A stretch of 64,000 bases of DNA from Acidianus manzaensis (GTDB lineage Archaea > Thermoproteota > Thermoprotei_A > Sulfolobales > Sulfolobaceae), in NCBI RefSeq assembly GCF_002116695.1, contig NZ_CP020477.1, forward strand, positions 2,122,501-2,186,500. Reading direction: 5' to 3'. Shown here piece after piece: positions 1-20,214 of this stretch; the stretch's first letter is position 1, and the number at the start of each line of letters is the position of its first letter. Both the position numbers and the translations under genes were made by a program. The notes beneath the pieces were generated by a model. It worked only from the letters and a program-made list of their open reading frames with translations. It did not search any database and was not told where the DNA came from.

Positions 1-1009
<1,009 letters not shown>

Positions 1010-1069
1010 TTTAATTTACCATCTTTAACTGTGTTAAAGAAAGCATTTAAATCTTTCTATTTAAAAAAG

Positions 1070-2855
<1,786 letters not shown>

Positions 2856-2857
2856 AG

Positions 2858-2901
<44 letters not shown>

Positions 2902-2924
2902 GATTTTTAAGCTTATTTCTTTCC

Positions 2925-3281
2925 TTATTTCTTTCTTAGGATCAATTTTATAAATCCTCTATTTCTTATTACTTGCACGTCATAATTTTTAAAATTATAC
3001 CTAGCAGGTATAACTAATTGATAGCATTTTCCATGAATATCCTTACATGATACTTTAATGTATTTGTTATTTTCTAATTTTACATAAATTGTCTTTTCAT
3101 TTATAAAAGGAACATCTATAATATAGTAAATTGAATCTTCCTTTTCATAAACTGTATATAATGGTTCTTCTGCTTCTTTTGATATCTCCTCTCTTACTTC
3201 TTCAAATTCTTTATCAATTTTAGCCTCTTCTTGCTCTATAATCTCCTTTATCATATCATAAAGATCTTTATATGCAGGCAT
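2925..3281 (-). CDS. Small heat-shock-like (Hsp20-fold) protein
   Basis: 118 residues. The N-terminal third is a charged helix (EIIEQEEAKIDKEFEEVREEIS). From about residue 42 a beta-rich segment follows, with the pattern of an alpha-crystallin/HSP20 domain (YYIIDVPFINEKTIYVKLENN, then YQLVIPARY, ending VIRNRGFIKLILRK). The G-x-[IVL]-x-[IVL] core of the last strand is seen as GFIKLIL. It is short for a classical sHsp and lacks a clear C-terminal IxI tail, so it may be a divergent member or a p23/CS-like protein. It is co-directional with the PAC2 gene, 7 bases downstream of it. Confidence 0.6.
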   Translation of the reverse strand: MPAYKDLYDMIKEIIEQEEAKIDKEFEEVREEISKEAEEPLYTVYEKEDSIYYIIDVPFINEKTIYVKLENNKYIKVSCKDIHGKCYQLVIPARYNFKNYDVQVIRNRGFIKLILRKK

Positions 3282-3288
3282 CTTTTAA

Positions 3289-4029
3289 TCACGCGTAAGT
3301 CATTGGTTTAGATGAATAAGATGGAAGCTCTTTCTTTGTCTGCTCCATTAATCCTTTAATTTTTGAACGTATATCTTCAGCTTCCTGGATTAGCGAGCTA
3401 GTATCTATTTTAAAACCTACATATTTAGACACTAAGTTTAAGGCTATAGCAGAAGCTTCTGGATCTGGAATATCTAAAAATGACTCTACAACTATTACCA
3501 TATTTCTTATTCCATTTCTAGAAGATTCTAAAAGTATAGGAGCATATGGTCCCGCTATATAACCGTCTCCAAATTTTTCTGCTAGATTGATCTTTTCTAA
3601 CTCTTCTGACAATTCTAAATTACTAGATATCCAGTATGCTTTAGGTTTATCTAAATCTAACCTATCTTGAACTGGAACACCAGTTATTGATATTATAGTA
3701 TTGATACCATATTTTTGTGCATACTTTACAACAAAATCGGCTAATGGATAAGCAGATGATGCTGGAAGAGCAGTCCAAGAGTGTAATACTAAAAGATTAT
3801 TTCCATGGTATGTTCGTAATGGAGATTTAGCTACTCCATTAGTTATATGCATAATAGGGGGAATATATCTTCTAGAATATAATTCTCCAAATTCCTTTAA
3901 ATTCAAATTCTCTATTAGAAATTCAGTAGAGATTTCCCCTACTAATCCTGCATCTGGTAGTCCTACCAACATATACGAAGGTTTAGATAAAGTAGGAATA
4001 TAATTCTCCTTTATTTCAAATTCTTCCAT
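3289..4029 (-). CDS. PAC2-family protein (proteasome assembly chaperone-like)
   Basis: 246 residues from the ATG at 4027-4029. A longer in-frame start at 4059 would overlap gcvH by 29 bases; the internal ATG is preferred because GGTGAT lies 5 bases before it and it directly follows the gcvH stop. The PAC2 signature is clear: MLVGLPDAGLVGEISTEFLI near the N-terminus, TWISI-type strands, and a C-terminal helix with EAEDIRSKIKGLMEQ. Archaeal PAC2 proteins (COG2047, PbaB-like) are related to eukaryotic proteasome assembly chaperones; the function of this group is only partly known. It forms an operon with gcvT and gcvH, a link to glycine cleavage that I cannot explain. Confidence 0.82.
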   Translation of the reverse strand: MEEFEIKENYIPTLSKPSYMLVGLPDAGLVGEISTEFLIENLNLKEFGELYSRRYIPPIMHITNGVAKSPLRTYHGNNLLVLHSWTALPASSAYPLADFVVKYAQKYGINTIISITGVPVQDRLDLDKPKAYWISSNLELSEELEKINLAEKFGDGYIAGPYAPILLESSRNGIRNMVIVVESFLDIPDPEASAIALNLVSKYVGFKIDTSSLIQEAEDIRSKIKGLMEQTKKELPSYSSKPMTYA

Positions 4030-4030
4030 C

Positions 4031-4444
4031 TTAATCACCAGAGTTTTTAATCTTTTCAATATATCTTTCCGGAGTTAATAGACTTTTAGTTTCCTCTTGA
4101 TTCGTCATTTTTATCTTGAATATCCATCCTTCTCCATAAGGGTCTTTATTCATTAATTCAGGACTTGACAATAATTTTTCATTTACCTCAATAATTATTC
4201 CAGAAAGTGGCGAGTAAATATCTGAAGCTGCTTTTACAGATTCTACTGTGCATACTACGTCTCCAGCTCTTACTTTAGTATCTAAAGTAGGGAGTTCTAT
4301 TCCAACAATATCTCTTAATTTCTTTTGTGCATAATCTGTTATGCCTATAGTAGCTATCTCTCCTTCTATTTTTACATATTCATCTGTATCAGTATACAGT
4401 AAACTATCTAAAATTATATATTTTCCAAATTTTATTTCTCCCAA
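4031..4444 (-). CDS. gcvH: Glycine cleavage system H protein
   Basis: 137 residues, normal for GcvH. It carries the lipoyl group that shuttles the aminomethyl intermediate between the P, T and L proteins. The lipoylation site is seen in ESVKAASD with Lys71. Surrounding strands ([23 protein letters not shown], and [14 protein letters not shown]) match the hammerhead fold. It lies between gcvT (12 bases upstream) and the PAC2 gene (1 base downstream), all on the minus strand. Confidence 0.96.
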   Translation of the reverse strand: MGEIKFGKYIILDSLLYTDTDEYVKIEGEIATIGITDYAQKKLRDIVGIELPTLDTKVRAGDVVCTVESVKAASDIYSPLSGIIIEVNEKLLSSPELMNKDPYGEGWIFKIKMTNQEETKSLLTPERYIEKIKNSGD

Positions 4445-4456
4445 TAATATTCCCTC

Positions 4457-5494
<1,038 letters not shown>

Positions 5495-5532
5495 TATAAT
5501 CCTCTATTCATACTTATATAGCTGAAATTTAA
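5495..5532. promoter_or_regulatory. Compact divergent promoter between gcvT and gcvPA
   Basis: Only 38 bases separate the two start codons. Read leftward, TATATAAG at about 5511-5520 is 17-26 bases from the gcvT ATG and is followed by a GAGG ribosome-binding site. Read rightward, the best TATA-like string is CATTATAAT at about 5493-5502, placing it roughly 31-40 bases before the gcvPA ATG. So the rightward promoter probably overlaps the first codons of gcvT. The assignment of boxes is by eye only. Confidence 0.5.
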
Positions 5533-6879
5533 ATGGAATATCACCCATGGCTACCAAACTTAAAATATATAAATGAAATGTTAAAGGAAATAGGAGTAAA
5601 TTCAATTGACGATTTATTTAAAGATGTCCCAGAAGAAATAAAACTACATAGATTGCTTAACGTAGGTTATGGAAAGCCATTGTCAGAATATGAAATTTAC
5701 CTAAGATTACAAGAATTAAAATCTAAAAATACTAGCTTTAAAATTCCTCCATTTTTAGGAGGCGGAGTATGTCCACATTACGTTCCAGAAGTAGTAAAAT
5801 TCGTTATTTCTAGGTCAGAATTTTACACTTCTTATACGCCATACCAGCCAGAAATAAATCAAGGACTATTACAAGCACTCTTCGAATATCAAAGTCTCAT
5901 AGCAGATCTTTTCGAAATGGAAGTAGTAAATTCATCATTATATGATTGGGGTAGCGCACTTGCGGAAGCAGTACTCATGTCATATAGAATAAATGGAAAA
6001 AAGAAGATAATAGTACCTAGATCTATTAATCCAAATCATAAAAAAGTACTAGAAACATGGACTAGTGGAAGAGAAATAAAAATTCAAGAAGTTAATTATG
6101 ATAAAAACGGAGAAATTAATATAGAAGAATTAGAAAAAATTGTTGACGACGAAGTTTCAGCAATTTATATTCAGCAACCAAATTATTATGGCGTTTTCGA
6201 GACTAATATAGAGGAAATAACTGATATAGCAAGAAAGAAAAATATTATCACTATAATGGGAGTTAATCCTTTATCTCTTGGTCTAATAAAACCGCCTGGA
6301 GAATACGATGTGGATATAGCAATAGGAGATGGCCAAGAACTTGGACTTCCACTAAACTATGGAGGACCTTATGTAGGAATTATGGCAACGAAATGGAATT
6401 ATAAGTTAATAAGACAAATGCCAGGAAGAATTGTAGGTTTAACGCAAGATACTGATGGAAATCCTGGTTATACATTAATTTTACAAACTAGAGAGCAATT
6501 TGCAAGAAGAGAAAAAGCTACATCAAACATTACTACAAATGAAGCATTAATGGCTATTGCTAATGCAGTATATCTTTCTCTTTTAGGTAAAAATGGAATA
6601 GAAAACCTAGCGAAAGAGATCTATAAAAGAAGTCACTATGCAAAAAATCTTATGGAAAAATATGATCTAGGAAAAATAAAATTCTATGGAGACTTTTTTG
6701 AAGAATTCTTATTTAGTTTCAACAAAAACTATAACGAAATTCATGAGAGGCTACTTTCAAAAGGTATCCATGGAGGTCTACCAATAGATAATAATAATGC
6801 ATTGTTTTGCATAACTGAAGTACATACAAAGTCTATGATAGATAACTTAATCAATGAAATAAAAGAGGAGGTTTACTAG
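5533..6879 (+). CDS. gcvPA: Glycine dehydrogenase (decarboxylating) subunit 1, P protein alpha
   Basis: 448 residues. In archaea the P protein is split; this is the N-terminal half-enzyme lacking the PLP lysine. Recognisable phrases are FLGGGVCPHYVPEVVKFVISRSEFYTSYTPYQPEINQGLLQALFEYQ, LYDWGSALAEAV and the GDGQELGLPLNYGGPYVGIMA segment. With GcvPB it decarboxylates glycine and loads the aminomethyl group on GcvH. It is immediately followed by gcvPB, whose ATG abuts the stop codon. Confidence 0.96.
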   Translation: MEYHPWLPNLKYINEMLKEIGVNSIDDLFKDVPEEIKLHRLLNVGYGKPLSEYEIYLRLQELKSKNTSFKIPPFLGGGVCPHYVPEVVKFVISRSEFYTSYTPYQPEINQGLLQALFEYQSLIADLFEMEVVNSSLYDWGSALAEAVLMSYRINGKKKIIVPRSINPNHKKVLETWTSGREIKIQEVNYDKNGEINIEELEKIVDDEVSAIYIQQPNYYGVFETNIEEITDIARKKNIITIMGVNPLSLGLIKPPGEYDVDIAIGDGQELGLPLNYGGPYVGIMATKWNYKLIRQMPGRIVGLTQDTDGNPGYTLILQTREQFARREKATSNITTNEALMAIANAVYLSLLGKNGIENLAKEIYKRSHYAKNLMEKYDLGKIKFYGDFFEEFLFSFNKNYNEIHERLLSKGIHGGLPIDNNNALFCITEVHTKSMIDNLINEIKEEVY

Positions 6880-8371
<1,492 letters not shown>

Positions 8372-8379
<8 letters not shown>

Positions 8380-8777
8380 AATGAGATGCTATTATTGCTA
8401 AATATCCTAGATAAGGTATGGAAATTATATATCCGTCCACTTCAGTAACTTTTCCTACTACATTGCTGCTAGGTACTCCTTCTAGAGGTTCCAGGCCTAT
8501 TCTATTATCAGGAACAGGATTTGTTATCTTATCTACTCCTTGTGTAACATAATGAGCATTGTCTATCTTAACTACTCTATGTATTACATAAATTCCATAT
8601 TCTGGTGATCTATATATTATTACATCATGTAATGAGATATTAACTGGTGGACCATAAAAAGTCAACGCTCCATTTTGAAATACCGGATACATTGATACTC
8701 CTTCAACACTTGCAGTAGTTATTATATTAGTGAAAAATAGTACATAAATTGCTACTATTATAACAATTAGCGCTATG

Positions 8778-8791
<14 letters not shown>
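8372..8791 (-). CDS. Signal peptidase I, archaeal/ER (Sec11-like) type
   Basis: 139 residues. One N-terminal membrane segment (about residues 6-24, IALIVIIVAIYVLFF) anchors the protein with the catalytic domain outside. The nucleophile Ser33 is in EGVSMYP. The Ser-His type is shown by His71 in YVIHRVVKI (a bacterial enzyme would have Lys), with the acidic residue probably in TQGVDKITNPVPDN (Asp87 or Asp95). A second hydrophobic stretch ends the protein. It cleaves signal peptides of secreted proteins. It overlaps the upstream Zn-ribbon gene by 14 bases. Confidence 0.9.
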
Positions 8792-9122
<331 letters not shown>

Positions 9123-9125
9123 GCT

Positions 9126-9419
9126 TTATAAAATCTTATAAAACAATTCTATAATAAATGAAAGAATAAGAAATAATAATCCATTCCATAAATATCTTGT
9201 TCTATTTTTTAAAATTAAATACAGGATTAAAATATTTGCCAATAGTAATATTACCGTAAGATATAACTGTATAGAATAAACATAGGAAACCAAAAAAGGA
9301 GCTAAACTCCAGCTTACTAAAAATCCCTTTTCATTGCTTAAGTTAGGCTTTATAAAATAACTATAAATAGGAGACAAAAGACCATAAATAAGAAATATTA
9401 TTACAATTATAAGCATCAT
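9126..9419 (-). CDS. Small membrane protein, unknown
   Basis: 97 residues, almost entirely hydrophobic, with about four membrane segments: MLIIVIIFLIYGLLSPIYSY, SWSLAPFLVSYVYS, LTVILLLANILILYLIL and LWNGLLFLILSFIIELF. Start may be either of two adjacent ATG codons (9417-9419 or 9414-9416). No conserved catalytic motif is visible. It lies 24 bases upstream of the Zn-ribbon gene on the same strand and probably belongs to that transcript. Confidence 0.55.
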   Translation of the reverse strand: MMLIIVIIFLIYGLLSPIYSYFIKPNLSNEKGFLVSWSLAPFLVSYVYSIQLYLTVILLLANILILYLILKNRTRYLWNGLLFLILSFIIELFYKIL

Positions 9420-9580
9420 TAATCACTTACACCTCTATCCTAATAACAGCAATAGCCATAATTTTAAAGACTTTCTAAGTTACTCCCTTATATAAGTAGG
9501 TACCTAAAAATTAATATCAAATTTTGCCTCTTCCTTTATTTTTATTATTTGATATTCTACTCTATAATCGGGTAGTCAAA

Positions 9581-10822
9581 TTGTCAGACGAGTTTGCAAT
9601 CAAAAAAGTAAAAGGAATGGAAATAATAGATTCTAGAGGAAACAGAACAATTAGAACATTTGTAACCATAGAGAAAGGAATATCATCATTTGGTGACGCA
9701 CCAGCTGGAGCCTCAAAAGGAAGCAGAGAAGCCTTAGAATTAAGAGATAGTAAAGGTAGTGTAAAGCCAGCAGTAGACGCTGTAAATAATTACATAAGTA
9801 CAGCACTTTCAGGCTTAGATGTAAGAAGACAAAGGGAGATAGATCTTACAATGATAAAACTAGATGGTACAGAAAATAAATCAAAACTTGGAGCTAATGC
9901 TATGATTTCTACATCTATAGCTATAGCAAAGACTGCAGCATTAGGATTAGGAATGGATATTTTCAACTACATAGGAGGAGGAAGATCACATAGTATACCT
10001 ATACCACTACTTAATATTCTAAATGGTGGATTGCATGCTGGTAATTCTCTAAAAATCCAAGAATTTCTAATAATTCCTGTGAATTTTGACAAATTCAGTG
10101 AAGCCTTATTCGCTGCTTTAGACGTTTATAAAACATTAAAAAATCTAATTACTGAAAGATTCGGAAAAATATATACTGCATTAGGAGATGAAGGAGGAGT
10201 AGCTCCACCATTAGAAAAAACTGAAGATGCGTTAGACTTAGTTTATACAGCAATTAAAAATTCTGGTTATGAAGATAAAATATTTCTAGGAATGGATGCT
10301 GCAGCCTCTGATTTTTACGTCGATGGAGAGTATGAAATAGATGGAAGCAAAAAATCCCCAGATGACATGATAGAATATTATGCTAACCTTGCAAATCAAT
10401 ATCCAATTATATACTTGGAAGACCCATTTGATGAAAACGATTTTAAGAGATTTTCCATTTTACAAAGCAAACTAAAGAATACAATAGTTACTGGGGACGA
10501 TTTATATACTACTAACGTAAAATATCTTAAAAAAGGAATAGAAGAAAAGTCTACTAAGGGAGTAATAGTTAAACCTAATCAAATAGGTACTCTAACGGAA
10601 ACTTTTCAATTCTTCGATTTAGCTAGAGAAAATTCTATAAAAACAATAATAAGTCATAGAAGTGGAGAAACAGAAGATAACTTCATAGCAGATCTTGCAG
10701 TAGCATTAAATAGTGACTTTATAAAAACAGGAGCTCCAGCCCGTGGAGAAAGAACATCAAAATACAATAGACTTCTAGAAATAGAAAATAACTATTGCCT
10801 TGAATATAAAAATAAATTATAA
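9581..10822 (+). CDS. eno: Enolase (phosphopyruvate hydratase)
   Basis: 413 residues from the TTG at 9581-9583 ([12 protein letters not shown]...). An upstream TTG at 9524 is in frame, but its 19 extra residues ([19 protein letters not shown]) do not look like enolase, so I start at 9581. Enolase interconverts 2-phosphoglycerate and PEP. Motifs: [24 protein letters not shown] loop, [27 protein letters not shown] [10 protein letters not shown], the metal ligands in [16 protein letters not shown] and TGDDLY, and the catalytic lysine in VKPNQIGT followed by [14 protein letters not shown]-like CTTATATAAG is at about 9487-9496. Confidence 0.93.
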   Translation: MSDEFAIKKVKGMEIIDSRGNRTIRTFVTIEKGISSFGDAPAGASKGSREALELRDSKGSVKPAVDAVNNYISTALSGLDVRRQREIDLTMIKLDGTENKSKLGANAMISTSIAIAKTAALGLGMDIFNYIGGGRSHSIPIPLLNILNGGLHAGNSLKIQEFLIIPVNFDKFSEALFAALDVYKTLKNLITERFGKIYTALGDEGGVAPPLEKTEDALDLVYTAIKNSGYEDKIFLGMDAAASDFYVDGEYEIDGSKKSPDDMIEYYANLANQYPIIYLEDPFDENDFKRFSILQSKLKNTIVTGDDLYTTNVKYLKKGIEEKSTKGVIVKPNQIGTLTETFQFFDLARENSIKTIISHRSGETEDNFIADLAVALNSDFIKTGAPARGERTSKYNRLLEIENNYCLEYKNKL

Positions 10823-10827
10823 TATTT

Positions 10828-11076
10828 TTATGGTAAAAATATCCCTATCATAATTAGTACAATAGATAGTACCACAAGAAATAGTATAAATTGCTTTACT
10901 GACATGTTAGGAACTGCCTTAGCTAACTTAAACATTCCATAAGCAAACGCTGATATGATTACTATAAATCCTATAATCAGACCAACAACTATCAGTATAT
11001 CTGAAACTGATGATACTGAGAAATTTATATGTCCTAATACTTTAGATGTTTCATTAACAAATTGCGATAATGTCAT
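10828..11076 (-). CDS. Small two-helix membrane protein, unknown
   Basis: 82 residues from the ATG at 11074-11076; a start at 11088 would add four residues. Two hydrophobic helices are visible (ILIVVGLIIGFIVIISAFAYG and FILFLVVLSIVLIMIGIF) joined by a short basic loop (KLAKAVPNMSVKQ). It is divergent from the sRNA and cdvABC and convergent with enolase. Its position next to the division operon is suggestive, but the sequence gives no evidence of a role in division. Confidence 0.5.
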   Translation of the reverse strand: MTLSQFVNETSKVLGHINFSVSSVSDILIVVGLIIGFIVIISAFAYGMFKLAKAVPNMSVKQFILFLVVLSIVLIMIGIFLP

Positions 11077-11131
11077 CACTAATATCATTCAAGTCAAACT
11101 TTATTTATAGTTATTTCCGTAATATTTATGC

Positions 11132-11190
<59 letters not shown>

Positions 11191-11197
11191 TTAATCC

Positions 11198-11957
<760 letters not shown>

Positions 11958-11974
11958 CAAGTTAGTGAAATAGG

Positions 11975-12760
<786 letters not shown>

Positions 12761-12765
12761 AACTT

Positions 12766-13878
12766 ATGAGTGCTCCAATATTGTTAGAAGAAATGGCAAG
12801 AAAATACGCTATAACTGCAGTAAAAGCTGATAAGGAAGGTAAAAGAGATGATGCTATAACATATTATAAAAAAGCAATAGAAGTTCTTGCCCAATTAATT
12901 TCATTATATCCAGACTCTGCTACTAGAGACGCATATGAACAAATGATTCAAGAGTACAAGAAAAGGATAGCTACATTAGAAAAACTTTTACCAGAAACGC
13001 CAACAGAATCAACTAACGAAGAGCCTAATGAAGATCTAATAATGAAAGAGAAACCAAAGGTCAAATTCTCTGATGTCGTAGGATTAAAAGACGTAAAAGA
13101 GGCATTAAAAGAATCAATAGTATATCCTTCTAAAAGACCTGACCTATTTCCATTAGGCTGGCCTAGAGGTATACTATTATATGCCCCCCCTGGATGTGGA
13201 AAAACTATGATAGCTGCTGCTGTTGCAAACGAAATAGATTCCTACTTTATTCATGTAGATGCTGCATCTATAATGTCTAAATGGTTAGGAGAAGCAGAAA
13301 AAAATGTAGCCAAGATATTTAATACTGCTAGAGAATATTCCAAAAAAGATCATAAACCTGCGATAATATTTATAGATGAATTAGATGCGTTATTAGGAGC
13401 ATATACGACAGAAGTAGGAGGAGAAGCAAGAGTTAGAAATCAGTTCTTAAAAGAAATGGATGGAATAGCAGATAAGAATGAAAATCAAATGGTATACGTT
13501 ATAGGCGCAACAAATAAACCTTGGAGATTAGACGAACCTTTTCTAAGAAGATTCCAGAAGAGAATTTATATTAAACTTCCAGATGAAGAACAAAGAGTCG
13601 AGCTATTTAGGTATTACACTTCAAAAGTAAAGCTAGATAATGTAAGCCTTCAAGAATTAGCTAAATTAACTGAGGGATATACAGCTAGCGACATTAGAGA
13701 CATTGTACAAGCTGCACATATGAAAGTAGTAAAAGAAATGTTTGAAAAGAATTTAAATGAACCTAGAGCAATAACTATTGATGACTTCAAAGATGTGATA
13801 AATTCTAGAAAGCCTAGTGTTAATCAAGAAATGCTTAAGACTTATGAAATTTGGACAGAAAAGTTTAAGGCACTGTAA
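12766..13878 (+). CDS. cdvC: Cell division ATPase CdvC (Vps4 homologue)
   Basis: 370 residues from the ATG at 12766; an in-frame TTG at 12757 is rejected because GAGG at 12752-12755 would be only one base away from it, whereas it is 10 bases from the ATG. An N-terminal MIT three-helix domain (about residues 1-75, [27 protein letters not shown]) is followed by one AAA+ domain: Walker A APPGCGKT, Walker [11 protein letters not shown], and the arginine-finger region FLRRFQKRI. It disassembles ESCRT-III polymers during constriction and abscission. Confidence 0.96.
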   Translation: MSAPILLEEMARKYAITAVKADKEGKRDDAITYYKKAIEVLAQLISLYPDSATRDAYEQMIQEYKKRIATLEKLLPETPTESTNEEPNEDLIMKEKPKVKFSDVVGLKDVKEALKESIVYPSKRPDLFPLGWPRGILLYAPPGCGKTMIAAAVANEIDSYFIHVDAASIMSKWLGEAEKNVAKIFNTAREYSKKDHKPAIIFIDELDALLGAYTTEVGGEARVRNQFLKEMDGIADKNENQMVYVIGATNKPWRLDEPFLRRFQKRIYIKLPDEEQRVELFRYYTSKVKLDNVSLQELAKLTEGYTASDIRDIVQAAHMKVVKEMFEKNLNEPRAITIDDFKDVINSRKPSVNQEMLKTYEIWTEKFKAL

Positions 13879-13907
13879 CTCAGATACCCCAGATAATGCC
13901 TCACCAT

Positions 13908-13934
<27 letters not shown>
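13878..13934 (-). ncRNA. Candidate C/D-box sRNA overlapping the 3' end of topA
   Basis: On the minus strand: C-like box ATGATGT (13924-13930, one mismatch), a 12-base guide (13912-13923), D' box CTGA (13908-13911), a 3-base linker, a weak C' GTGAGGC (13898-13904), a 14-base guide, and D box CTGA (13880-13883). The D' box coincides with the topA stop codon TGA. The C' box and the second guide length are imperfect, so this is weaker than the candidates at 11.1 kb and 32.1 kb. C/D sRNAs overlapping gene ends are known in Sulfolobus. Confidence 0.38.
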
Positions 13935-15908
<1,974 letters not shown>

Positions 15909-15930
15909 GCAAGAAATTTACAATACCCTC

Positions 15931-16218
15931 CTAACTTCCTAAAATTTCTTTTACTGATACTAATTCTACTTTGCCATTAGGGAACCTTCTTCTTATTGTA
16001 ATAGGTAGTAATCCTCTTTTTAGCTCTTCTTCTGCTATAGAAATAGAATTTAACTGGTCAGAAGCTAAAGTGGTAGTATCTATTAATGGAACTGCTCCCA
16101 TTGCTAATTGAAGCGCTCTTGCACTAACTATTCTAGCAATCTCGTAAATAGTTAGTCTTTTTTTCCAAGCTTCAACGAAATTAACGTTCAGCTTGCTTAT
16201 AACATCTAAATCAGACAT
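15931..16218 (-). CDS. rpoK: DNA-directed RNA polymerase subunit K (Rpb6/omega homologue)
   Basis: 95 residues. The conserved core [26 protein letters not shown] (about 22-47) and [22 protein letters not shown] match RpoK/Rpb6. This subunit clamps the largest RNA polymerase subunit and aids assembly. The archaeal form is often about 90 residues, as here. It lies 22 bases upstream of topA and 36 bases downstream of the aminotransferase gene, same strand. Confidence 0.94.
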   Translation of the reverse strand: MSDLDVISKLNVNFVEAWKKRLTIYEIARIVSARALQLAMGAVPLIDTTTLASDQLNSISIAEEELKRGLLPITIRRRFPNGKVELVSVKEILGS

Positions 16219-16254
16219 GCTAGGAAGTATTAAAGAAAGAGAAAATAAAATTAC

Positions 16255-17370
16255 TTACCAAATAACTTCGTTTCTTAAGAAGTCTGGTAATTTACATTCA
16301 TCTGGTACTTTTTCGTTTATATCTTGCTTAAATATATCAGACAAAGCTATAGTTAATCTACTCATAGCTCTGTCATCTACTACACCTAAAATGCCTATTC
16401 TTACTATTTTCTCTTTTAGCTCTCCCATTCCTCCAGAAATCTCTATGCCTCTCTCTTTTAAGGCCGAAATTAAATTCTTTGGAGTTATTGGAGGTATTCC
16501 TGCAACCACTGTATTGGAAAAATTACTTTCATCTCCAAATACCGAGAATCCTATCTTACTTACTACTTGTCTTAAAAATTTAGAACAAGCTTCATGCCTT
16601 TTCCATCTCTTCTCTATTCCTTCTAATTTTAGTAATTCTGCTGCTCTTAGCGAGGCATAAAATGCCCCAGTAGATGGAGTAAAAGGTGTTTCATTCTTAT
16701 CCTGAAACTTTAGCGCTAACTTTAGATTTAAGTAATTTGGAATATCTTCATTTAAATTTTCAACTCCTTCATCAGAAAGAGCAACAAACCCCATTCCTGG
16801 AACTGATGCTAATGCTTTTTGACTTCCAGTAGCTACAGCATCAATTTTCCACGAATTAACATCAATTTTGTATGCTGCAAAACCTGATACTGAATCAACT
16901 AAAAATTTTTTACCTGAACCTTTTACTATTTTAGATACTTCTTCCAAATTTCTAAATGCTATTCCAGTACTAGTCTCATTATGAACTAAAGCAACTGAAT
17001 CTGCATCTTTATTTTCTTCAACTATCTTTTTAACTTCCTCAATAGAGAATCCTTCCCCAAATTTTTTAGAATATGCAATAATATCCGTTTCTCTTCTTTT
17101 GATAGAATCGAGAAGTCTATTACTAAATTCTCCATAGGTTAAAACTATTACCTTTTCTTGCTTCTTAAGTAAAGAAAATACCATAGATTCTACAGCTAGA
17201 GTACCTGAACCAGTTAGTAGAGCAGTTCTCTCTGAATTAAAATGTTCAGACATTAATTCTTCTAGATTTTTTACTACTTGTCTAAATTCATCGGATCTAT
17301 GATTAACAACCTTAGTGGCTGCAAATGCTACGCTTTGAGGTACATTTACTGGACCAGGTATTAGCATCAT
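16255..17370 (-). CDS. Class V aminotransferase, serine-pyruvate / alanine-glyoxylate type
   Basis: 371 residues. The opening [16 protein letters not shown] and the PLP lysine Lys185 in [17 protein letters not shown] are typical of the serine:pyruvate / alanine:glyoxylate group, with [14 protein letters not shown] before it. The gene overlaps serA by 4 bases. This suggests the enzyme makes phosphoserine or serine from the SerA product, or acts in serine-glyoxylate exchange. Substrate cannot be settled from sequence. Confidence 0.87.
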   Translation of the reverse strand: MMLIPGPVNVPQSVAFAATKVVNHRSDEFRQVVKNLEELMSEHFNSERTALLTGSGTLAVESMVFSLLKKQEKVIVLTYGEFSNRLLDSIKRRETDIIAYSKKFGEGFSIEEVKKIVEENKDADSVALVHNETSTGIAFRNLEEVSKIVKGSGKKFLVDSVSGFAAYKIDVNSWKIDAVATGSQKALASVPGMGFVALSDEGVENLNEDIPNYLNLKLALKFQDKNETPFTPSTGAFYASLRAAELLKLEGIEKRWKRHEACSKFLRQVVSKIGFSVFGDESNFSNTVVAGIPPITPKNLISALKERGIEISGGMGELKEKIVRIGILGVVDDRAMSRLTIALSDIFKQDINEKVPDECKLPDFLRNEVIW

Positions 17371-18338
17371 AAATTAACACCAAGTTCTTTAATAGCATTA
17401 ATAAGATTCTCGGTAGTAGTAACAGCTACTCTATATTGGGCTTCTTTTGTTTGAGCTCCTATATGTGTAGTTATTGTAACTCTTTCATGTTTTAATAATT
17501 CAAATTCCCATTCTTCCTTTGGTGGTTCATGCCAAAATACATCAGCTGCGTATGAGAAGACTTTTCCAGACTTTATATATTTTAATAATGCTTGACCATC
17601 TATAGCTACTGCTCTGCTTGTATTTACAATCATAACATTATCTTTCATTAATTCGAACATTTTTTCATCAAGTATAGGCTTTGCATTTTTAGAAACTGTC
17701 ACATGAACAGAAATTACGTCCGATTGTTTTACTAAATCCTCCAAAGATACTTGCTGTATTCCTAATTTATTAGCTCTTTCACTTACATCTATTACATCAT
17801 ATGCCAATACATTCATACCCATTGCTTTTGCAATTATTCCTAACTTTGTACCTATTCTACCAAATCCAATTATGCCTAATGTTTTTCCTGCTAATTCTAA
17901 TCCTTCTAATTTTTTGAATATGCCAGACTTAGCTAAACTCATAGATGTATACATTTTTCTTGCTCCTGCAATCATTAATCCTAAAGTTATTTCTACAGCA
18001 GAATCTGTAGATGCGCCTGGTGCATAAACTATCTTTATACCTTTTTGTTCTGCAGCATCAGTATCAATATTGTCTAAGCCTATTCCAGCTCTTGCTATTA
18101 TCTTAAGTCTAGTAGCTTTTTCTATTGTTTCTTTATCTACTTTAGTTCTGCTTCTTACTACTATGGCATCATAATTCTGAATTATCTTTAATAGATCTTG
18201 TTTATTAATTTCTGGTTGATAATCTACATTCAGACCTTTTTGCTTTAGAGTATTTAGCATTACGTCTGCTACTGGGTCAGTTATTAATATTTTAAAATCT
18301 TCTTTAGATAGAGAAGCATACTTTACAGTTGTTTCCAT
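17367..18338 (-). CDS. serA: D-3-phosphoglycerate dehydrogenase (short form)
   Basis: 323 residues. D-2-hydroxyacid dehydrogenase fold with NAD motif [14 protein letters not shown], the Arg-containing [13 protein letters not shown], the Glu region and the catalytic His in [11 protein letters not shown]. It oxidises 3-phosphoglycerate, the first step of serine synthesis. No C-terminal ACT domain is present, so serine feedback by that route is unlikely. The start has GGTGA 5 bases upstream. Co-transcribed with the class V aminotransferase. A related hydroxyacid dehydrogenase (glyoxylate reductase) is the alternative. Confidence 0.88.
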   Translation of the reverse strand: METTVKYASLSKEDFKILITDPVADVMLNTLKQKGLNVDYQPEINKQDLLKIIQNYDAIVVRSRTKVDKETIEKATRLKIIARAGIGLDNIDTDAAEQKGIKIVYAPGASTDSAVEITLGLMIAGARKMYTSMSLAKSGIFKKLEGLELAGKTLGIIGFGRIGTKLGIIAKAMGMNVLAYDVIDVSERANKLGIQQVSLEDLVKQSDVISVHVTVSKNAKPILDEKMFELMKDNVMIVNTSRAVAIDGQALLKYIKSGKVFSYAADVFWHEPPKEEWEFELLKHERVTITTHIGAQTKEAQYRVAVTTTENLINAIKELGVNL

Positions 18339-18496
18339 CTTAGTTCACCTTTCTTAAAATTAGTTACCATGATGATGAAGTTGAACATACGGAACAATAA
18401 TAAGAAGAAAATATAATAATAGATGTATACAATGCCTTTTTGGTATTTTTCAAGCTCTTTATAGCATCCATCTTTAACTCATATATAAAACATTTC

Positions 18497-19125
<629 letters not shown>

Positions 19126-19660
19126 GTTTAGTAGCTTTCTTCTTTTGTTTGCTTTTAGGTTTTTCTAATTGCTTAACAATAGTAGGTTTTACATCTTTAA
19201 TATCAGCTGATGTTACTATCTTTGAACCATTATCTGTATCAACAATTATGAATGGAGTCTTATCGTTAAGGTCAACATTTAGTCCTAGTATATAATTGTC
19301 CGAATTAACATTAATATAGTTCATTTTTACACTATCTTGACTTAATTCTACTGGCAATCCTAGCCTATAAATTTTTACAGGAAAAGGAAATTTATAAGCG
19401 CAAGATACATTAGAGTTAACTATTTTTCCGTCTTTAGTGCTTACGACTATTACAGAACCATCTACTACTAGATCATCTAAAGATTTATCATAATCTTTCT
19501 CTTCTTCTTTCTCTTTTTTTAATGCAACGAGAGATAATCCATCGACATTAATAGTCTCTGGCTTATAATACTCTATTCTAGCTTTCATAGCCATAATATA
19601 TTAAGCCTTCAAAGCTATTAAATTCTAGCACTAAAACTCAAGGTAACACTAGAAGAAAAA

Positions 19661-19668
19661 AATATATA
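19661..19668 (+). promoter_or_regulatory. TATA box for the 19.7 kb zinc-ribbon gene
   Basis: AATATATA at 19661-19668 follows a purine-rich stretch. Transcription would begin around 19687-19692, downstream of the ATG at 19673. This supports the internal ATG at 19700 as the true start. Confidence 0.5.
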
Positions 19669-19699
19669 CGTTATGAAGTATGATTCTAAAGGGATTATA

Positions 19700-19914
<215 letters not shown>

Positions 19915-19918
<4 letters not shown>

Positions 19919-20214
19919 TAAAGCATTTTTTGATTGAAAACCAATATCAAGTTGCGTATATTCCAAAAGATAATATTCTAATTGCTGAATTTTCACTTCA
20001 AATAAATAACGAAAAATTAAATAACTTATCTGGTTACATAGACTTTAATTTAGATTCAGAATACGGAAAGATAATAAAAGTAGAAATTTGTAAAACTAAA
20101 ATTTCTACATTTTTATGTACTGCAATAATTGAATTAAAGAAAGAAATATCTGACGAAAATGAATTAAAGAAAATTTATGAAGTTCTAAAGGAATTATTAA
20201 CTAGTGTTATATGA
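19915..20214 (+). CDS. Hypothetical protein (99 aa)
   Basis: 99 residues, translationally coupled to the zinc-ribbon gene by an ATGA overlap. It has alternating strands and a C-terminal helix (ENELKKIYEVLKELLTSV). No motif is recognised. The 3' end overlaps the convergent gene at 20175-20489 by 40 bases. Confidence 0.5.

Noticed and set aside
9524..9580. N-terminal extension of enolase from an upstream TTG
   Set aside because: The 19 added residues are hydrophobic and unlike any enolase; the TTG at 9581 gives a typical N-terminus.
18361..18420. ATGATGATGA in the serA upstream region as a C box
   Set aside because: No CTGA box follows within 60 bases on that strand.
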